This document shows, in pieces, positions 62,013 to 64,000 of a stretch of DNA of 64,000 nucleotides. The DNA lies in contig NZ_CP034463.1 of assembly GCF_003955715.1 (NCBI RefSeq), positions 3,224,001 to 3,288,000 of the forward strand, given 5' to 3'. A program made the position numbers and the translations under genes. Below the pieces are notes generated by a model, which made no database searches, had not been told where the DNA came from, and was given only the letters and a program-made list of their open reading frames with translations. Source of the stretch: Streptomyces aquilus (GTDB taxonomy: Bacteria > Actinomycetota > Actinomycetes > Streptomycetales > Streptomycetaceae). Each line of letters opens with the position of its first letter. Position 1 is the first letter of the stretch.

Positions 62013-63230
62013 TCAGGCGGTAGCCAGGGCCAGCACCGCGTTCTGGCCGCCGAAGCCCAGGGAATTGCTCAGGGCCAGGTCGAAGCGGGTGCCGGTGAGC
62101 GTGGCGGCGACCTTGATCTCGCAGTCGGGGTCGGGGGTGTCGAGGTTGGCGGTCGGCGGCACGGTCTGTTCCTGGAGGGCGAGCACCGTGAACGCGGCCT
62201 CCACCGCGCCGGCCGCGCCCAGCAGATGACCGGTGACGCCCTTGGTGGAGGTGACCAGCGGGTCGCCGAGGACGCGGTGCACGACCCTGGCCTCGGCGAG
62301 GTCGTTGAGCCGGGTCGCCGTGCCGTGCGCGTTGACGTGTCCGACGTCCGAGGCCTGCGCCCCGGCGTCGGCCAGCGCGCCGCGCATCGCCGCCTCCAGG
62401 CCCACGCCGTCGGGGTGCGGGGAGGTGACGTGGTGGGCGTCGGCGGAGGCGCCGTACCCGGTCACCCGGGCGCGGACCCGGGCGCCGCGGGCCCGGGCGT
62501 CGGCGGGCCGCTCCAGGACCAGCACCCCGGCGCCCTCGCCGGCCACGAACCCGTCGCGGTCCAGGTCGAACGGGCGGGAGGCGGCGGCCGGGTCGTCGGT
62601 GCGCCGGGACAGCGTGCCCATGCGGGCGAAGCCGGCCATCACCAGGGGCGTGATCATGGCCTCGCTGCCGCCGGCCAGCACCACGTCGCACCGGTCGAGG
62701 AGCAGCAGGTCGCGGGCGGTGCCGATGGCGGTCGTACCGGAGGCGCAGGCGGTGGCCACCACCAGGTTCGGGCCGGTGGCGCCGAACTCGATGGCGGTCT
62801 GCCCGGCCAGCATGTTGGGCAGCTGCATCGGCAGCAGCAGCGGGGAGACCCGGTCCGGCGAGTGCTCCACCAGCGTCCGGTGCTGTGCCTCGACCGTGCC
62901 GGGGCCGCCGTCGGCGCAGCCGAGGACGACACCGACGCGGGCGCCGTCCCAGGTGGCGGGGTCGAGGCCGGCGTCGGCGAGTGCCTCGCGGGCCGCGACG
63001 AGCGCGAACTGGCTGAAGCGGTCGAGGCGGTGGGCCCGGCGGGCGCCGAGCAGGGTGTCGGCGTCCCAGTCGGGCACCCGGCAGGAGATCCGGACGGGGT
63101 TGTCGGCGAGTACGGGGTCGTAGGCCGCGGCCGGGCGCCCGGCGCGGACGCCCGACCAGCTCGCGGCCGTCCCGATCCCGGCCGGGGTGACCAGGCCGAG
63201 ACCGGTGACGGCGATGTCGTGTGCGGCCAT
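62013..63230 (-). CDS. Beta-ketoacyl-ACP synthase II (KAS II/FabF-like), cluster-associated
   Basis: A 405-residue thiolase-fold condensing enzyme. The Cys-His-His triad is complete: Cys162 in VATACASGTTAIG, His in VNAHGTATRLND, and His in STKGVTGHLLGAAGAVEA. The chain ends with NSLGFGGQNAVLALA. It condenses malonyl-ACP onto an acyl-ACP to lengthen a fatty or polyketide chain. It is not a chain-length factor, since the active-site cysteine is retained. The ATG overlaps the ACP stop (TGATG), so the two are translationally coupled. RedR of prodiginine clusters is a functional analogue. Confidence 0.93.
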   Translation of the reverse strand: MAAHDIAVTGLGLVTPAGIGTAASWSGVRAGRPAAAYDPVLADNPVRISCRVPDWDADTLLGARRAHRLDRFSQFALVAAREALADAGLDPATWDGARVGVVLGCADGGPGTVEAQHRTLVEHSPDRVSPLLLPMQLPNMLAGQTAIEFGATGPNLVVATACASGTTAIGTARDLLLLDRCDVVLAGGSEAMITPLVMAGFARMGTLSRRTDDPAAASRPFDLDRDGFVAGEGAGVLVLERPADARARGARVRARVTGYGASADAHHVTSPHPDGVGLEAAMRGALADAGAQASDVGHVNAHGTATRLNDLAEARVVHRVLGDPLVTSTKGVTGHLLGAAGAVEAAFTVLALQEQTVPPTANLDTPDPDCEIKVAATLTGTRFDLALSNSLGFGGQNAVLALATA

Positions 63231-63460
63231 CACACCCGCGCGCTCCGCGACTCGATGAGCTCGACCATCTCGCCGACGGTGTGCGTGTCCAGGAGTTCGT
63301 CGTCGGAGACGGACACCCCGAGTTCCGTCTCCAGGACGAGGGACAGCTCGACGACGGCCAGCGAGTCCAGCTCGATGTCCTCGAAGGTGGCGTCGAGGGT
63401 GATCTGCTCGGGGGTGACCTTGAGCTTGTTGACGAGTATTTCCTTCAGGCTCTCGAACAT
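63230..63460 (-). CDS. Acyl carrier protein, cluster-associated
   Basis: A 76-residue acidic ACP. Ser33 in DIELDSLAVVELSLVLE (the D-S-L motif) is the 4'-phosphopantetheine attachment site. The four-helix pattern and charge fit type II FAS/PKS carriers. It lies between the KAS III and KAS II genes and overlaps the KAS II start. It is presumably the dedicated carrier for the acyl chain built by this cluster, separate from the primary fatty-acid ACP. Confidence 0.95.
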   Translation of the reverse strand: MFESLKEILVNKLKVTPEQITLDATFEDIELDSLAVVELSLVLETELGVSVSDDELLDTHTVGEMVELIESRSARV

Positions 63461-63509
63461 GGGTGATCGACCTCCGGTTGACGGTGTGGGTGGGTGGGCA
63501 CGGGCCCGG

Positions 63510-64000
63510 TCACAGCTCGGGCCAGGTGAGGGTGGCCGCGCCCCAGGCGAGGCCGCCGCCGAACGCGGTCAGCAGGACCCGGTCGCCGGCCTTCAGCTCG
63601 CCGTCGGCCGACTTCTGGGCCAGCAGCAGCGGGATGGAGGCGCCGCCGGTGTTGCCGACGTGCTCGATGTTGGACAGCCGCCGCTCGGGTCCGATGCCGA
63701 GCCGTTCGGCGACGGCTTCGAGGATGCGGGCGTTGGCCTGGTGGGAGGCGAACCGGTCGACGTCCTCGGGGGCCCAGCCGGTGCCGGCGAGGGACTGTCG
63801 CGCGGCCGCGGTCATGCGTTCCACGGCGTGCCGGTAGGTGGCGCGCCCGGCCATGTGGAAGTACTCGTCGCCGGGCTCGGGCGGCAGTCCCGTGGAACGC
63901 TGGCGCGAGCCGCCGGCCGGGACCGAGATGAGGTCGCTGAGCTCGCCGTCGCTGCCGAGCACGACGGAGTTGAGCGCGCCGGGCTCGTCCGCGTCGCCGG
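63510..64000 (-). CDS. Beta-ketoacyl-ACP synthase III (FabH-like), partial at the right edge
   Basis: The last ~163 codons are present; the 5' part lies beyond the window. The C-terminal catalytic residues are visible: His in DRFASHQANARILEAVAERL and Asn in NIEHVGNTGGASIPLLLA. The protein ends LTAFGGGLAWGAATLTWPEL, as in FabH-type enzymes. KAS III starts a chain by condensing a short acyl-CoA with malonyl-ACP. With the ACP and KAS II it forms a RedP/RedQ/RedR-like initiation and elongation set. The substrate (acetyl-, branched-chain or other acyl-CoA) cannot be told from this part. Confidence 0.92.
   Translation of the reverse strand, partial: GDADEPGALNSVVLGSDGELSDLISVPAGGSRQRSTGLPPEPGDEYFHMAGRATYRHAVERMTAAARQSLAGTGWAPEDVDRFASHQANARILEAVAERLGIGPERRLSNIEHVGNTGGASIPLLLAQKSADGELKAGDRVLLTAFGGGLAWGAATLTWPEL

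Noticed and set aside
59269..62229. Long plus-strand open frame (986 codons) across the SerRS and permease genes
   Set aside because: It is antisense to two strongly supported genes, and the translation is low-complexity with no domain signals.

Overview
The window is a chromosomal segment of a high-GC actinomycete, almost certainly a Streptomyces. Codon third positions are strongly G/C-biased, GTG starts and GTGA/ATGA stop-start overlaps are frequent, and the gene set (glnE, a glnA2-type glutamine-synthetase-like gene, nadE, panB, map, SARP regulators, DUF305/DUF3105/DUF6153 proteins) resembles the conserved core of Streptomyces chromosomes. I see no rRNA, no intact tRNA, no CRISPR array, no transposase and no phage genes.

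Layout. 1-2,970: the end of a LacI-type regulator, a PAP2-type membrane enzyme, and a divergent LysR/DMT-exporter pair. 2,954-13,400: glnE, two small enzyme genes, a secreted phosphatase with a candidate PhoP box, an MFS/secreted beta-propeller pair, a glnA2-type ligase lacking the adenylylation tyrosine, and a DUF3105-DUF305 pair. 13,500-24,200: a secreted S53 peptidase behind a structured leader, nadE, a decayed gene, two MFS exporters (one next to its TetR gene with a perfect inverted-repeat operator), a membrane-anchored endonuclease/phosphatase-fold protein, and panB. 24,250-30,900: a DrrAB-type ABC exporter facing a 1213-residue AfsR-like regulator whose linker is an in-frame 90-bp repeat, then a site-2 protease. 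30,880-35,100: npdG, an MFS exporter, small proteins, and map with a strong terminator.

35,140-42,000 is an iron and heme acquisition block. A heme oxygenase gene lies behind a good DmdR/IdeR-type iron box plus a second palindrome, and an efeO-efeB-efeU operon with an extra lipoprotein gene lies behind another iron box. 42,000-58,140 is mixed: a primase-polymerase-like protein, a TetR gene, an Rsm22-type methyltransferase, a serine hydrolase that may use a CTG start, exporters, PhoD, a MacB/FtsX-type ABC transporter preceded by an 84-nt hairpin, a DUF6153-DUF305 pair, a MazG-like protein, a truncated M20 dipeptidase and a ThrE-type exporter.

From about 58,100 to the right edge the window enters what looks like a specialised-metabolite cluster. 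A small SARP activator sits behind an 11-bp tandem repeat and a short TTA-containing upstream ORF. It faces a run of minus-strand genes, in transcription order KAS III (cut by the edge), acyl carrier protein, KAS II, an APC amino-acid permease and a second-type seryl-tRNA synthetase. KAS III/ACP/KAS II sets make dedicated acyl chains, as RedP/RedQ/RedR do in prodiginine pathways. A cluster-encoded SerRS recalls VlmL of valanimycin biosynthesis, where Ser-tRNA donates serine. An acyl-chain plus seryl-tRNA product such as an azoxy compound is therefore a reasonable hypothesis; self-resistance to a SerRS inhibitor is the main alternative. This is the most promising candidate for an undescribed system here.
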